Below are positions 45,134-53,812 of a DNA stretch of 64,000 bases, piece after piece; positions within the stretch are counted from its first letter, which is position 1, and the number at the start of each line of letters is the position of its first letter. Made by a program: the position numbers and the translations under genes. The notes under the pieces are model-generated. The model did no database searches and had not been told where the DNA came from. It saw nothing but the letters and a program-made list of their open reading frames with translations. Source of the stretch: Burkholderia sp. Ac-20365 (lineage in GTDB: Bacteria > Pseudomonadota > Gammaproteobacteria > Burkholderiales > Burkholderiaceae); the NCBI RefSeq assembly GCF_017104715.1, contig NZ_JAAGPI010000044.1, positions 1-64,000 of the forward strand, in the 5' to 3' direction.

Positions 45134-45694
45134 CTAACAGCAATGTGTATGCCTATCGGCTGATTGCGTGCCGCGCGGCTTGCTGCGTGCGGCACGGCGG
45201 CGAATCCGGCAAGCGTGATCGCTCAGGGCGAACGTATCTGAACGCGCAAGTGTTGGCTCGCACCACACAGATGGCTGGCCTGCCGATTGCGGATTCCGAC
45301 AATGGCCATCTTCTTCCGGATGCTGTTCAATCGACAGGCAAATCCGCGGCTGCGCGGTGCCTGCAGGCAGCGTGTCCGGTTTGTTTACAGGTTTTGAACT
45401 TATAAATATGTATACGTAGTAGCAGTTAACAAGGGCATCCACTTTCTGTGGACAAGCGCCAAATCCGCTTTTCGCTCAACGGATTGCAAAACGTATACCT
45501 TTGCGCATAAGCGTGGGACGGTTCGCCGGAAGTTTGAATAACTCGTGCTGCTTTTGCAGGCACCGCGTGTTTACCCAGAATCTGTACACAGCAAACGCCT
45601 CCGTGATATCCCCATGTTGTCCAGAGCATCGTGTGGACATCTGGATGTCGAGAGGTCGAAGGCCCGCTCTCGCGGCGAATGCGGCTTTTGGTCG
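45134..45694. other. Gene-poor spacer
   Basis: About 560 bp with no supported gene. It contains an AT-rich patch (45396-45432, TATAAATATGTATACG within it) in otherwise GC-rich DNA, which could be a promoter for the minus-strand 107-residue gene. Short frames here lack start signals. Confidence 0.4.
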
Positions 45695-45722
45695 TTGACC
45701 TCTGACGAGAGGGGCCTATAAC
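45695..45722 (+). promoter_or_regulatory. Promoter of the methyltransferase gene
   Basis: TTGACC (45695-45700) and TATAAC (45717-45722) with a 16-bp spacer, 33 bp before the ATG at 45756. The match to the sigma-70 consensus is good for this GC-rich genome. Confidence 0.55.
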
Positions 45723-45755
45723 GGAAGAGAATCGAAGCACCCAACGGGAGACGGC

Positions 45756-46568
45756 ATGAAAGAAGACCAGTTCAGTGCGTTCGAACATCGGGGCTGGGAA
45801 CGCGTCGCCCAGCCGTATCACACGTATTTCGGCGCATTGACGATCCAGTCGCACGGCGCGCTGCTCGATGCGCTGGCCGTACGCCGTGGCGTGCGTTTGC
45901 TCGATGTCGCGTCGGGACCGGGCTATCTGGCCGCGGCGGCCGCGCAGCGCGGCGCGGACGTGGTGGGCGTGGACTTTGCCGATTCGATGGTCGATCAGGC
46001 AAGGCGCATCTATCCGGCGCTGACCTTCCGCATCGGCAGCGCCGAAGACCTGCCGTTTTCCGACGATGAGTTCGATGCCGTCGGCATCAGCTTCGGCATG
46101 CTGCACTTCTCGAAGCCCGAGAAGGCGCTCGAAGAGGCGTTCCGCGTGCTGCGGCCGGGCGGCAAGGTGGGCTTCACCGTGTGGGCGTCGCCGGACAAGG
46201 CGATCGGCTTCTCGATCGTGCTGAAGGCAATCGAACAGCACGGCCGCATGGACGTCCAGCTGCCGCCTGGGCCGCCCTTCTTCCGCTTCAGCGACTGGGC
46301 GGAATGCGAGCGCGTCTTGCTGGCAGCGGGCTTCCGCGACCCGCGTATCGAAGAAGTCGAGCAGACCTTGCTTGCGCCTTCGCCGGATGCGCTGTTCGAG
46401 ATGCTGCTGCGCGGCGGAGTGCGGGTATCGGCGATCCTGAATGCGCAAACGCCGGAAGCGCTGGCTGCTATTGGCAGGACGGTGCACGAAGGCTCGGCGC
46501 GCTATGCCAGCGGCGGTGAGATCCGCATACCGATGCCGTGTGTGCTGGCGTGTGCGACGAAGCCCTGA
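45756..46568 (+). CDS. Class I SAM-dependent methyltransferase
   Basis: A 270-residue UbiE/MenG-like methyltransferase. Motif I is LLDVASGPGYLAAAAAQRG, followed by VVGVDFADSMVDQAR, and the post-motif segment is AFRVLRPGGKVGFTVW. The start follows GGAGACGGC. The methyl acceptor is unknown. It is convergent with glmS; a strong hairpin sits between them. Confidence 0.87.
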   Translation: MKEDQFSAFEHRGWERVAQPYHTYFGALTIQSHGALLDALAVRRGVRLLDVASGPGYLAAAAAQRGADVVGVDFADSMVDQARRIYPALTFRIGSAEDLPFSDDEFDAVGISFGMLHFSKPEKALEEAFRVLRPGGKVGFTVWASPDKAIGFSIVLKAIEQHGRMDVQLPPGPPFFRFSDWAECERVLLAAGFRDPRIEEVEQTLLAPSPDALFEMLLRGGVRVSAILNAQTPEALAAIGRTVHEGSARYASGGEIRIPMPCVLACATKP

Positions 46569-46610
46569 GGGCTGTGCACGGAGAACTTCAGGGGAAGGGA
46601 AACTGACGGG

Positions 46611-46650
46611 TTCTGGATACGCCCGCGAGCGCGGTGCTGTATCCAGAACG
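46611..46650. repeat. Strong inverted repeat between convergent genes
   Basis: GTTCTGGATAC (46611-46621) pairs exactly with GTATCCAGAAC (46640-46650). The loop contains a second pairing, CCGCG/CGCGG. There is no T-run, so it is not a classical terminator, but it could stop or stabilise both transcripts. Confidence 0.6.
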
Positions 46651-46697
46651 CCTTTGAAACGACTACGGCGACACTGCTCCGCCGCGAACCATCAACC

Positions 46698-48515
46698 TCA
46701 CTCCACCGTCACCGATTTCGCGAGATTACGCGGCTTGTCCACGTCCGTACCACGCGCGCAAGCCGTGTGATAAGCCAGCATCTGCAGCGGCACGACGTGC
46801 AGGATCGGCGACAGCAGGCCGTAGTGCTCCGGCATACGGATCACGTGCAGACCTTCGTCGTTGACGATCTTCGTGTCGGCATCGGCGAACACGTACAGCT
46901 GGCCGCCGCGCGCGCGCACTTCCTGAATGTTCGACTTGAGCTTTTCGAGCAGCGCGTCATTCGGCGCGACCGTCACCACCGGCATGGCTTCCGTCACCAG
47001 CGCCAGCGGCCCGTGCTTCAGTTCGCCCGCCGGATAAGCCTCGGCGTGGATGTACGAGATTTCCTTCAGCTTGAGCGCGCCTTCGAGTGCGATCGGATAG
47101 TGCAGACCACGGCCGAGGAACAGCGCGTTCTCCTTGCGCGAGAACTCCTCCGACCAGGCGATGATCTGCGGCTCCAGCGCCAGCACACTGTTCAGCGCGG
47201 CAGGCAGGTGGCGCAGCTGGCGGATATAGTCCGCTTCCTGCGACGCGCTGACATGACCGCGCAGCTTGCCGAGCGTCGCGGCGAGCACGAACAGCGCAAC
47301 CAGCTGCGTCGTGAACGCCTTGGTCGACGCGACGCCAATTTCACGGCCCGCGTGCGTGAGGAACGACAGCTCCGTCAGGCGCACCATCGCGCTCGTGCCG
47401 ACGTTGCACACCGACAGCGTGTGCTTGTGGCCAAGCGATTGCGCGTGCTTCAGCGCCGCGAGCGTATCGGCGGTTTCGCCCGATTGCGAAATCACGACGA
47501 CGAGCGACTTCGGATTCGGCACCGAATCGCGATAACGGTACTCGCTCGCAATCTCGACCTGCGTCGGGATCTTTGCGACCGATTCCAGCCAGTACTTCGC
47601 CGTCAGGCCCGAGTAGTAGCTCGTGCCGCACGCGAGAATCAGCAGGTTGTCGATCTCCGAGAACGCCTTCGCGGCGTGTTCGCCGAAGAGCGAAGCGTCG
47701 AACGAATCGGCTTGCGGGATCGTGTCGGTGATCGCGCGCGGCTGCTCGAAGATTTCCTTCTGCATGAAGTGGCGATACGGGCCGAGTTCGACCGCGCCGC
47801 CGTAGGCTGCAACCTGACGCACTTCACGGTCGGCCGGATTGCCGTCGCGATCGAACACGCGCACTTTGTCGAGCGTCAGTTCGCAGACGTCGCCCTCTTC
47901 GAGGAAGATGAAGCGGTCCGTGCTGCCTGCCAGCGCGAGCGCGTCGGACGCGAGGAAGTTCTCGCCCTGGCCAAGGCCGACGACGAGCGGCGAGCCCTGA
48001 CGCGCGCCGACCACCGTATGCGGCTGGTTCTTGTGCAGCACGGCGATTGCGTACGCGCCATGCAGTTGCGCCGTCGCTTCGCGCACGGCCGCGAACAGAT
48101 CGCCGCGATACAGGCTATGCACCAGATGCGCGATCACTTCGGTATCGGTCTGCGAGACGAACTCGTAGCCCTTGCCGCGCAGCATCTCGCGCAGCGATTC
48201 GTAGTTTTCGATGATGCCGTTGTGCACCAGCGCCAGTTCATTGCGCGAAAAGATGGGGTGCGCATTGTCCGTGACGGGCGCACCGTGCGTGGCCCAGCGC
48301 GTATGGGCGATACCCGTCGCGCCTTCGAGGCGCGTGTCGCGCACCTGGTCGTCGAGATCGGCGACGCGCGCCACGCTGCGCGCGCGCTTCGGTTCGCCAT
48401 TCGCCAGCACGGCGACACCGCATGAGTCGTAGCCGCGATATTCGAGGCGACGCAGTCCTTCGATCAGGACGGGAACGATATTTCGTTGCGCAACAGCGCC
48501 GACAATGCCGCACAT
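46698..48515 (-). CDS. glmS: Glucosamine-6-phosphate synthase
   Basis: A 605-residue GlmS, which makes glucosamine-6-phosphate from fructose-6-phosphate and glutamine, the first step to UDP-GlcNAc. The ATG at 48515 gives MCGIVGAV, so Cys becomes the N-terminal nucleophile after Met removal; an ATG 6 nt upstream is wrong for this reason. The glutaminase domain is followed by two SIS domains (ACGTSYYSGLTAKYWLES; SQSGETADTLAAL) and the C-terminal KSVTVE. No glmS ribozyme is possible in the 60-bp gap to glmU. Confidence 0.97.
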   Translation of the reverse strand: MCGIVGAVAQRNIVPVLIEGLRRLEYRGYDSCGVAVLANGEPKRARSVARVADLDDQVRDTRLEGATGIAHTRWATHGAPVTDNAHPIFSRNELALVHNGIIENYESLREMLRGKGYEFVSQTDTEVIAHLVHSLYRGDLFAAVREATAQLHGAYAIAVLHKNQPHTVVGARQGSPLVVGLGQGENFLASDALALAGSTDRFIFLEEGDVCELTLDKVRVFDRDGNPADREVRQVAAYGGAVELGPYRHFMQKEIFEQPRAITDTIPQADSFDASLFGEHAAKAFSEIDNLLILACGTSYYSGLTAKYWLESVAKIPTQVEIASEYRYRDSVPNPKSLVVVISQSGETADTLAALKHAQSLGHKHTLSVCNVGTSAMVRLTELSFLTHAGREIGVASTKAFTTQLVALFVLAATLGKLRGHVSASQEADYIRQLRHLPAALNSVLALEPQIIAWSEEFSRKENALFLGRGLHYPIALEGALKLKEISYIHAEAYPAGELKHGPLALVTEAMPVVTVAPNDALLEKLKSNIQEVRARGGQLYVFADADTKIVNDEGLHVIRMPEHYGLLSPILHVVPLQMLAYHTACARGTDVDKPRNLAKSVTVE

Positions 48516-48575
48516 AATCAATGGTCCTTTGCAGAGTTAAGGGTCAAGGCGCGCGCCTCGCACGCGCGAGTCCCT

Positions 48576-49937
48576 TCAGCTTTTCTTTTTCGTCGGGCGA
48601 ACGTAGCCCGTCTTGCCTACCTGGGTCTTTTCGTTGAGCACCAGCAGACCTTCTTCGACATCCTTCCACACCGTCGTGCCCGCCGCGATCGTCGCGCCGC
48701 GGCCGACGCGCACGGGCGCCACCAGCTGCGTGTCCGAACCGACGAACACATCGTCTTCGATCACCGTACGGAACTTGTTTGCGCCGTCGTAGTTGCAGGT
48801 AATCGTGCCCGCGCCGATATTCACGCGCGCGCCGACATCCGAATCGCCGACATACGACAGGTGATTCGCCTTCGAGCCGTGGCCGAGCACCGCATTCTTT
48901 ATTTCGACGAAGTTGCCGACATGCGTTTCGTCCGCGAGCGTCGCGCCCGGACGCAGACGCGCGTACGGGCCGAGCACGGCCTGCGCGCCGATCTGCGCGC
49001 CTTCGATATGCGTGAACGCGTCGATACGCGTGCCCGCGCCGACCGACGCATTGCGGATCACGCAGTTCGGCCCGATCGACACGTTGTCGGCCAGCGTGAC
49101 CTTGCCTTCGAACACGCAGTTCACATCGATCGATACATCGCGGCCGCATTCGAGCGTGCCGCGCACGTCGATACGCGCCGGGTCGGCGAGCGTCACGCCC
49201 GCGACGAGCAGTTCATCGGCGACGTTGCGCTGATGGATGCGCTCCAGCTCCGCGAGCTGCTGCTTGCTATTGACGCCGAGCGTTTCCCATTCTTCGTCGG
49301 GCTGCGCGGTGACGACTTCGATGCCGGCTTCGATGGCCAGTTCGACCACATCCGTCAGATAGAACTCGCCCTGCGCATTGTCGTTCTTCAACGACGACAG
49401 CCAGCCTTCGAGACGCTTCGTCGGCATGACGACGATGCCGGTATTGATCTCAGCGATCTTCTGCTGCTCAGGCGTCGCGTCTTTCTGTTCGACGATGCGT
49501 TGCACCTTGCCCTGCGTATCGCGCACGATGCGGCCGTAGCCGGTCGGATCGTCGAGCGTGACGGTCAGCACGCCGTAGCCGTCGTGGCCCGCTGCGTCCG
49601 TCAGACGCCTGAGCGTGCCCGCCTTCGTGAGCGGCACGTCGCCGTACAGCACGAGCGTCGGCGCGGACGGATCGAGCAGCGGCAGCGCCTGCTGCACCGC
49701 GTGGCCCGTGCCAAGCTGCTGCTCCTGCAATGCGAACTGCACATCGGGCGCCGCGACAGCCGTGCGCACCCGTTCCGCGCCATGACCGACCACGACGACA
49801 AGACGCGTCGGGTTCAGCGTGCGGGCAGTATCGATGACATGAGCAAGAAGCGGCCGACCGGCCAGGGGATGAAGCACCTTTGGCAATGCAGAGCGCATGC
49901 GCTTACCGGTGCCTGCCGCCAGGATCACGATATTCAT
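48576..49937 (-). CDS. glmU: Bifunctional UDP-GlcNAc pyrophosphorylase GlmU
   Basis: The 453-residue bifunctional enzyme that acetylates glucosamine-1-phosphate and couples it to UTP. The N-terminal uridyltransferase has LAAGTGKRMRSALPKVLHPL. The C-terminal left-handed beta-helix acetyltransferase has hexapeptide repeats and NFVEIKNAVLGHGSKANHLS. The ATG at 49937 (MNIVILAAG) gives the normal length. It is 60 bp upstream of glmS, a common pairing that feeds peptidoglycan and LPS synthesis. Confidence 0.96.
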   Translation of the reverse strand: MNIVILAAGTGKRMRSALPKVLHPLAGRPLLAHVIDTARTLNPTRLVVVVGHGAERVRTAVAAPDVQFALQEQQLGTGHAVQQALPLLDPSAPTLVLYGDVPLTKAGTLRRLTDAAGHDGYGVLTVTLDDPTGYGRIVRDTQGKVQRIVEQKDATPEQQKIAEINTGIVVMPTKRLEGWLSSLKNDNAQGEFYLTDVVELAIEAGIEVVTAQPDEEWETLGVNSKQQLAELERIHQRNVADELLVAGVTLADPARIDVRGTLECGRDVSIDVNCVFEGKVTLADNVSIGPNCVIRNASVGAGTRIDAFTHIEGAQIGAQAVLGPYARLRPGATLADETHVGNFVEIKNAVLGHGSKANHLSYVGDSDVGARVNIGAGTITCNYDGANKFRTVIEDDVFVGSDTQLVAPVRVGRGATIAAGTTVWKDVEEGLLVLNEKTQVGKTGYVRPTKKKS

Positions 49938-50068
49938 GACGAGGGCGTATTCGACGAGTTTGGAGTGGGCGATTCTAGCACGCTGAATGTGACTGCAACG
50001 TGGCCCCACTGCGCATTAAATCCCCGCAAATGCCTGTTTTAAAAGGCTTTGCGAGGATGCGCATAACG

Positions 50069-51082
50069 TCAAATATCGTCGAATTGCACGAAGGAAATCG
50101 TTTGCGATGCCTGCTGGATCCCTTCTGATGCGGAATCGGTGGAACACGGCTCTTCGTCGAAAGCGATGTCGCCTTGCGGATCGGCTTCGCCCGTTGCGCG
50201 CAACGACGCGAACGGAAACAGCTTGTGATCCATCAGATGCGACGGCACGACGTTCGTCAACGCATTGAACATGTTGTCGACGCGGCCGGGAAAACGCTTG
50301 TCCCATTCGCGAATCAGCGCCTTCATTTCCGCGCGTTTCAAATTCGGCTGGCTGCCGCACAGGTTGCACGGAATGATCGGGAATTGACGCAGTTCCGCGT
50401 ATTTCTCGAGATCGGTTTCCTTCACGTACGCGAGCGGCCGGATCACGACGTTCTTGCCATCGTCCGATTGCAGCTTGGGCGGCATGCCCTTCAGCTTGCC
50501 GCCGTAGAACATGTTCAGCAGCAGCGTTTGCAGGATGTCGTCGCGATGGTGGCCGAGCGCGATCTTGGTCGCGCCGAGTTCGCCCGCCACGCGGTACAGG
50601 ATGCCGCGGCGCAGCCGCGAGCACAGCGAGCACGTGGTTTTGCCCTCGGGAACGAGGCGCTTGACGATGCTGTACGTGTCCTGGTTCTCGATATGAAACG
50701 GAATGTCGAGCTTGCTCAGGTACTCGGGCAGCACGTGCTCCGGGAAACCCGGCTGCTTCTGGTCGAGATTGACGGCGACGATATCGAAGTTGATCGGCGC
50801 GCGCTCGCGCAGGCGCATCAGGATCTCCAGCATCGCGTAGCTATCCTTGCCGCCCGACAGGCACACCATCACCTTGTCGCCTTCCTCGATCATGTTGAAG
50901 TCGCCGATCGCTTCGCCGACCTGGCGCGCGAGGCGCTTGAACAGCTTGTTGTTCTCGTACGCTTCTTTCTGCTCGCGGCGCGTCAGCGCGCGCTTGCGGT
51001 CGCCGGCTTCGGCATCGGCTGCAACAACGGGAGCGGCCGCCTGCAGCGAATCGGCGCCCGTCAGGGTTTCGGGAGCGTTCAT
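50069..51082 (-). CDS. ttcA: tRNA 2-thiocytidine synthetase TtcA
   Basis: A 337-residue TtcA, which thiolates cytidine-32 of certain tRNAs using ATP and a [4Fe-4S] cluster. The PP-loop is LSGGKDS (75-81). Cluster cysteines are Cys151/Cys154 (CSLC) with Cys239/Cys242 (CNLC) nearby. It starts 3 bp after folB, so it is co-transcribed with folB and the pteridine-reductase-like gene. Confidence 0.94.
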   Translation of the reverse strand: MNAPETLTGADSLQAAAPVVAADAEAGDRKRALTRREQKEAYENNKLFKRLARQVGEAIGDFNMIEEGDKVMVCLSGGKDSYAMLEILMRLRERAPINFDIVAVNLDQKQPGFPEHVLPEYLSKLDIPFHIENQDTYSIVKRLVPEGKTTCSLCSRLRRGILYRVAGELGATKIALGHHRDDILQTLLLNMFYGGKLKGMPPKLQSDDGKNVVIRPLAYVKETDLEKYAELRQFPIIPCNLCGSQPNLKRAEMKALIREWDKRFPGRVDNMFNALTNVVPSHLMDHKLFPFASLRATGEADPQGDIAFDEEPCSTDSASEGIQQASQTISFVQFDDI

Positions 51083-51085
51083 CGC

Positions 51086-51481
51086 TCAGTCCTCTTTGAT
51101 ATGGAAGACTTCGACGCCGACGGCATCGCAGTCTGAATAGACATCGGGCTTTTCCGTCGACAGACGCACGGCGCGCACTTGCGGATGCGCAAGCAGCGCT
51201 TTCGACAGATCGTCGCAGAGCGTTTCCTGCAGATGGATATGCCCCTGACTCACGCGCGCCGCGATCGTCGAGCGCATGAAGTCGTAATCGACGACTTCGC
51301 GCAGCTTGTCTTCGACGGGCGTGGACAGCGCGAGCGGCACGAACAGTTCGACGTTGATCACCACGCGCTGCTCGCCGCGCTTTTCGAAATCGTGCACGCC
51401 GATATTGATGTGCACCTCGTAATTGCGCAGAAAGAGCCGGCGGCAATCAGCAAGCCGGGGGTGAAGCAAAGCGGCAGACAT
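51086..51481 (-). CDS. folB: Dihydroneopterin aldolase
   Basis: A 131-residue FolB, which cleaves dihydroneopterin in folate synthesis. The sequence LRNYEVHINIGVHDFEKRGEQ and the later VDYDFMRSTI and ETLCDDLSKAL segments are typical; the glutamate in the latter and the late KP (STEKPDVYSDCDAVGVEV) correspond to the active site. It lies between the FolM-like reductase and ttcA. Confidence 0.92.
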   Translation of the reverse strand: MSAALLHPRLADCRRLFLRNYEVHINIGVHDFEKRGEQRVVINVELFVPLALSTPVEDKLREVVDYDFMRSTIAARVSQGHIHLQETLCDDLSKALLAHPQVRAVRLSTEKPDVYSDCDAVGVEVFHIKED

Positions 51482-51556
51482 GTTCGTTCCAGTACAAAAG
51501 AGCGTGCTCAGGCACGCAGTTGGGCGCGCAGCACGGCGCGCCGGTGGGCGCCCCGG

Positions 51557-52378
51557 TTATCGGTCGGCGCCCGTCAAAAACATTACGTCGCGCGGCAGCG
51601 GCACGAGGTGCTGGCCGCCGTCGACCACCAGCGTCGTGCCCGTGACGCCGCGCGCATCCGCGAGATACAGCGCCGCCGCGACGAGATCCTCGACGCGCGA
51701 CGCACGGCCGAGCGGCGTCACCGTATGCGCAGCCGCGAAGCTTTGCGCGGTCTGATCGCCGGATTGCAGCGTCAGGCCGGGAGCGAGGCCGACTACACGA
51801 ACCTTCGGCGCCAGCGCCTGCGCGAGCGCGACGGTCGCCGTGCCGAGCGCGGCCTTCGACAGCGTGTACGACAGGTAATCCGGATTCATGTTGTACAGCT
51901 TCTGGTCGAGCACATTGATCACGGCCGCGCGCAGCGATTCGTCGTGCCGCGCCGCCTCGGGCGTGACTTCGTGCAGCATCCGCGCGAGCACCAGCGGCGC
52001 GCCGACGTTGATCGACGTCATGTGCAGCAATTTCGCGTAGCCGACGTCGAGCGCGGTATCTTCGTCGAACAGCGACGCGTTATTCACGATGCAGGACGGC
52101 CGCCCGAGCGCCGCCGTGCAATCGGGCACGAGCCGCGCGACTTCCGCTTCGACGGACAAATCCGCCTTCAGCGCGACGGCCCGCCGCCCGAGCGCCGAGA
52201 TTTCCGCGACCACCTCGTCGGCCAGCGCCTTCGACGAGCCGTAATGCACCGCCACGTCCCAGCCTGCCGCGGCAAAGCCCAGCGCGAGCCCGCGACCGAT
52301 CCGGTGCGCGGCGCCCGTGACGAGGACAACGCGGGCGGGACGGGCGCTAGCGGCGGAAGTGTCGTTCGAGGCGGTCAT
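51557..52378 (-). CDS. SDR reductase, probable FolM-like pteridine reductase
   Basis: A 273-residue short-chain dehydrogenase. The cofactor loop is VTGAAHRIGRGLALGF, and the Arg in the TGxxxRxG form is a hallmark of pteridine reductases (PTR1/FolM). NNAS, the catalytic YTLSK (Tyr-x-x-x-Lys) and APG follow. Adjacency to folB supports a role in reducing dihydromonapterin or dihydrofolate. The start is 13 bp from the divergent midA start, with no clear ribosome-binding site. Other SDR substrates remain possible. Confidence 0.8.
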   Translation of the reverse strand: MTASNDTSAASARPARVVLVTGAAHRIGRGLALGFAAAGWDVAVHYGSSKALADEVVAEISALGRRAVALKADLSVEAEVARLVPDCTAALGRPSCIVNNASLFDEDTALDVGYAKLLHMTSINVGAPLVLARMLHEVTPEAARHDESLRAAVINVLDQKLYNMNPDYLSYTLSKAALGTATVALAQALAPKVRVVGLAPGLTLQSGDQTAQSFAAAHTVTPLGRASRVEDLVAAALYLADARGVTGTTLVVDGGQHLVPLPRDVMFLTGADR

Positions 52379-52391
52379 TTACAATGCGGGA

Positions 52392-53585
52392 ATGAATCCG
52401 AAAGCTCACCAACCCGATAGTTTACCTGCTCCCGGCCCGACCGCGCTCGCGCAGTCGGAAGCGCTGGTTTCGCAGATTCGCGCGGAGATCGCGACGAACG
52501 GCGGCTGGATGCCGTTCGATCGCTACATGGAGCGCGCGTTGTACGCGCCGGGACTGGGCTATTACAGCGGTGGCGCGATCAAATTCGGCCGCCGTGCGGA
52601 GGATGGCAGCGACTTCGTGACGGCGCCGGAACTGTCGCCGCTATTTGCCCAGACGCTCGCGCGGCCGGTCGCGCAGGCGCTGGAAATGAGCGGCACGCGT
52701 CACGTTATGGAATTCGGCGCCGGGACGGGCAAGCTGGCTTCTGGCTTGCTCAACGCGCTGGCTGAACTGGGCACGGAGTTCGAGACGTATTCGATCGTCG
52801 ATCTGTCGGGTGAATTGCGTGAACGTCAGCGCGAAATGATCGAAGCGCAAGCGCCCGAGCTGGCCGCACGAGTACGCTGGCTCGACGCGTTGCCCGAGCA
52901 GTTCGAAGGCGTGGTGGTCGGCAATGAAGTGCTCGACGCGATGCCCGTGCGGCTCTTCGCCCGCACTGACGGCGAATGGCACGAGCGCGGCATCGTGCTG
53001 AAAGACGGCGCGCTGCAGTTCGAAGACCGCCCCGTTCAATCGACACACGATGCCGCGTTCCTCCGCGATCTGGAAGTAGAAGGCGATCACGACTACGTGA
53101 CGGAGACGCACGAAGCCGCCCTCGCCTTCACGCGCACCGTTTGCACGATGCTCACGCGCGGCGCGGCGATTCTGCTCGACTACGGTTTTCCGCGTCACGA
53201 GTACTATCATGCGCAACGCGCCGAAGGCACGCTGATGTGCCACTACCGGCATCATGCACACGGCGATCCGTTTCTCTATCCCGGCTTGCAGGACATCACC
53301 GCGCACGTCGAATTTACGGGCATCGCCGAGGCTGGCGTCGATACGGGCGCGGACCTGCTCGGCTACACGTCGCAGGCGCGCTTTCTGATGAACGCGGGCA
53401 TCACGGAAGTGTTGAGTGAGATCGATCCGTCCGATATTCCCAACTTTCTGCCCGCCGCCAACGCGGTGCAGAAGCTGCTGTCGGAAGCCGAGATGGGCGA
53501 GCTGTTCAAGGTGATCGCGTTTTCACGCGGTATCGACGGTACGCTCGATGCGTTCGCGCGCGGCGATCGCTCGCATACGCTTTAA
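52392..53585 (+). CDS. MidA/NDUFAF7-family SAM methyltransferase
   Basis: A 397-residue protein of the COG1565 (DUF185) family, whose mitochondrial member NDUFAF7 methylates an arginine of complex I subunit NDUFS2. The motif I region is HVMEFGAGTGKLASGLLNAL, followed by YSIVDLSGELRERQ and VVGNEVLDAMPVRLF. A TACAAT -10-like element (52380-52385) sits just before the ATG, so the mRNA could be leaderless. Full length. A DUF2905 gene follows within 25 bp. Confidence 0.87.
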   Translation: MNPKAHQPDSLPAPGPTALAQSEALVSQIRAEIATNGGWMPFDRYMERALYAPGLGYYSGGAIKFGRRAEDGSDFVTAPELSPLFAQTLARPVAQALEMSGTRHVMEFGAGTGKLASGLLNALAELGTEFETYSIVDLSGELRERQREMIEAQAPELAARVRWLDALPEQFEGVVVGNEVLDAMPVRLFARTDGEWHERGIVLKDGALQFEDRPVQSTHDAAFLRDLEVEGDHDYVTETHEAALAFTRTVCTMLTRGAAILLDYGFPRHEYYHAQRAEGTLMCHYRHHAHGDPFLYPGLQDITAHVEFTGIAEAGVDTGADLLGYTSQARFLMNAGITEVLSEIDPSDIPNFLPAANAVQKLLSEAEMGELFKVIAFSRGIDGTLDAFARGDRSHTL

Positions 53586-53609
53586 GCGCTCTGGGCCGAG
53601 GCAAACACG

Positions 53610-53804
53610 ATGATCCGCTGGCTGCTGACTACTTTCATCGCGGTGGCCGTGCTGTCGGCGTGCTGGCCGTGGCTGCGCAAGCTCGGCATCGGCAGGATGC
53701 CGGGCGATGTCACGCTGAGACTGTTCGGGAAGGAATATCCGTTCCCGTTCATGTCGACGCTGGTGCTGTCGATGTTGTTGTCGTTGATTGCGCGGTTGCT
53801 GTAG
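53610..53804 (+). CDS. DUF2905 small membrane protein
   Basis: A 64-residue protein with two membrane helices (TTFIAVAVLSACWPWLR and MSTLVLSMLLSLIARLL) around the DUF2905 signature LGIGRMPGDVTLRLFGKEYP. This family is widespread and of unknown function. It is 24 bp after midA, hence probably the same transcript. It ends 9 bp from the convergent helicase gene. Confidence 0.9.
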   Translation: MIRWLLTTFIAVAVLSACWPWLRKLGIGRMPGDVTLRLFGKEYPFPFMSTLVLSMLLSLIARLL

Positions 53805-53812
53805 CTACAGCG

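Noticed and set aside
46767..48425. 552-residue plus-strand frame opposite glmS
   Set aside because: Antisense shadow of glmS.
48516..48575. glmS ribozyme upstream of glmS
   Set aside because: Only 60 bp separate glmU and glmS and no ribozyme core is present; the glmS ribozyme is a Firmicutes-type element.
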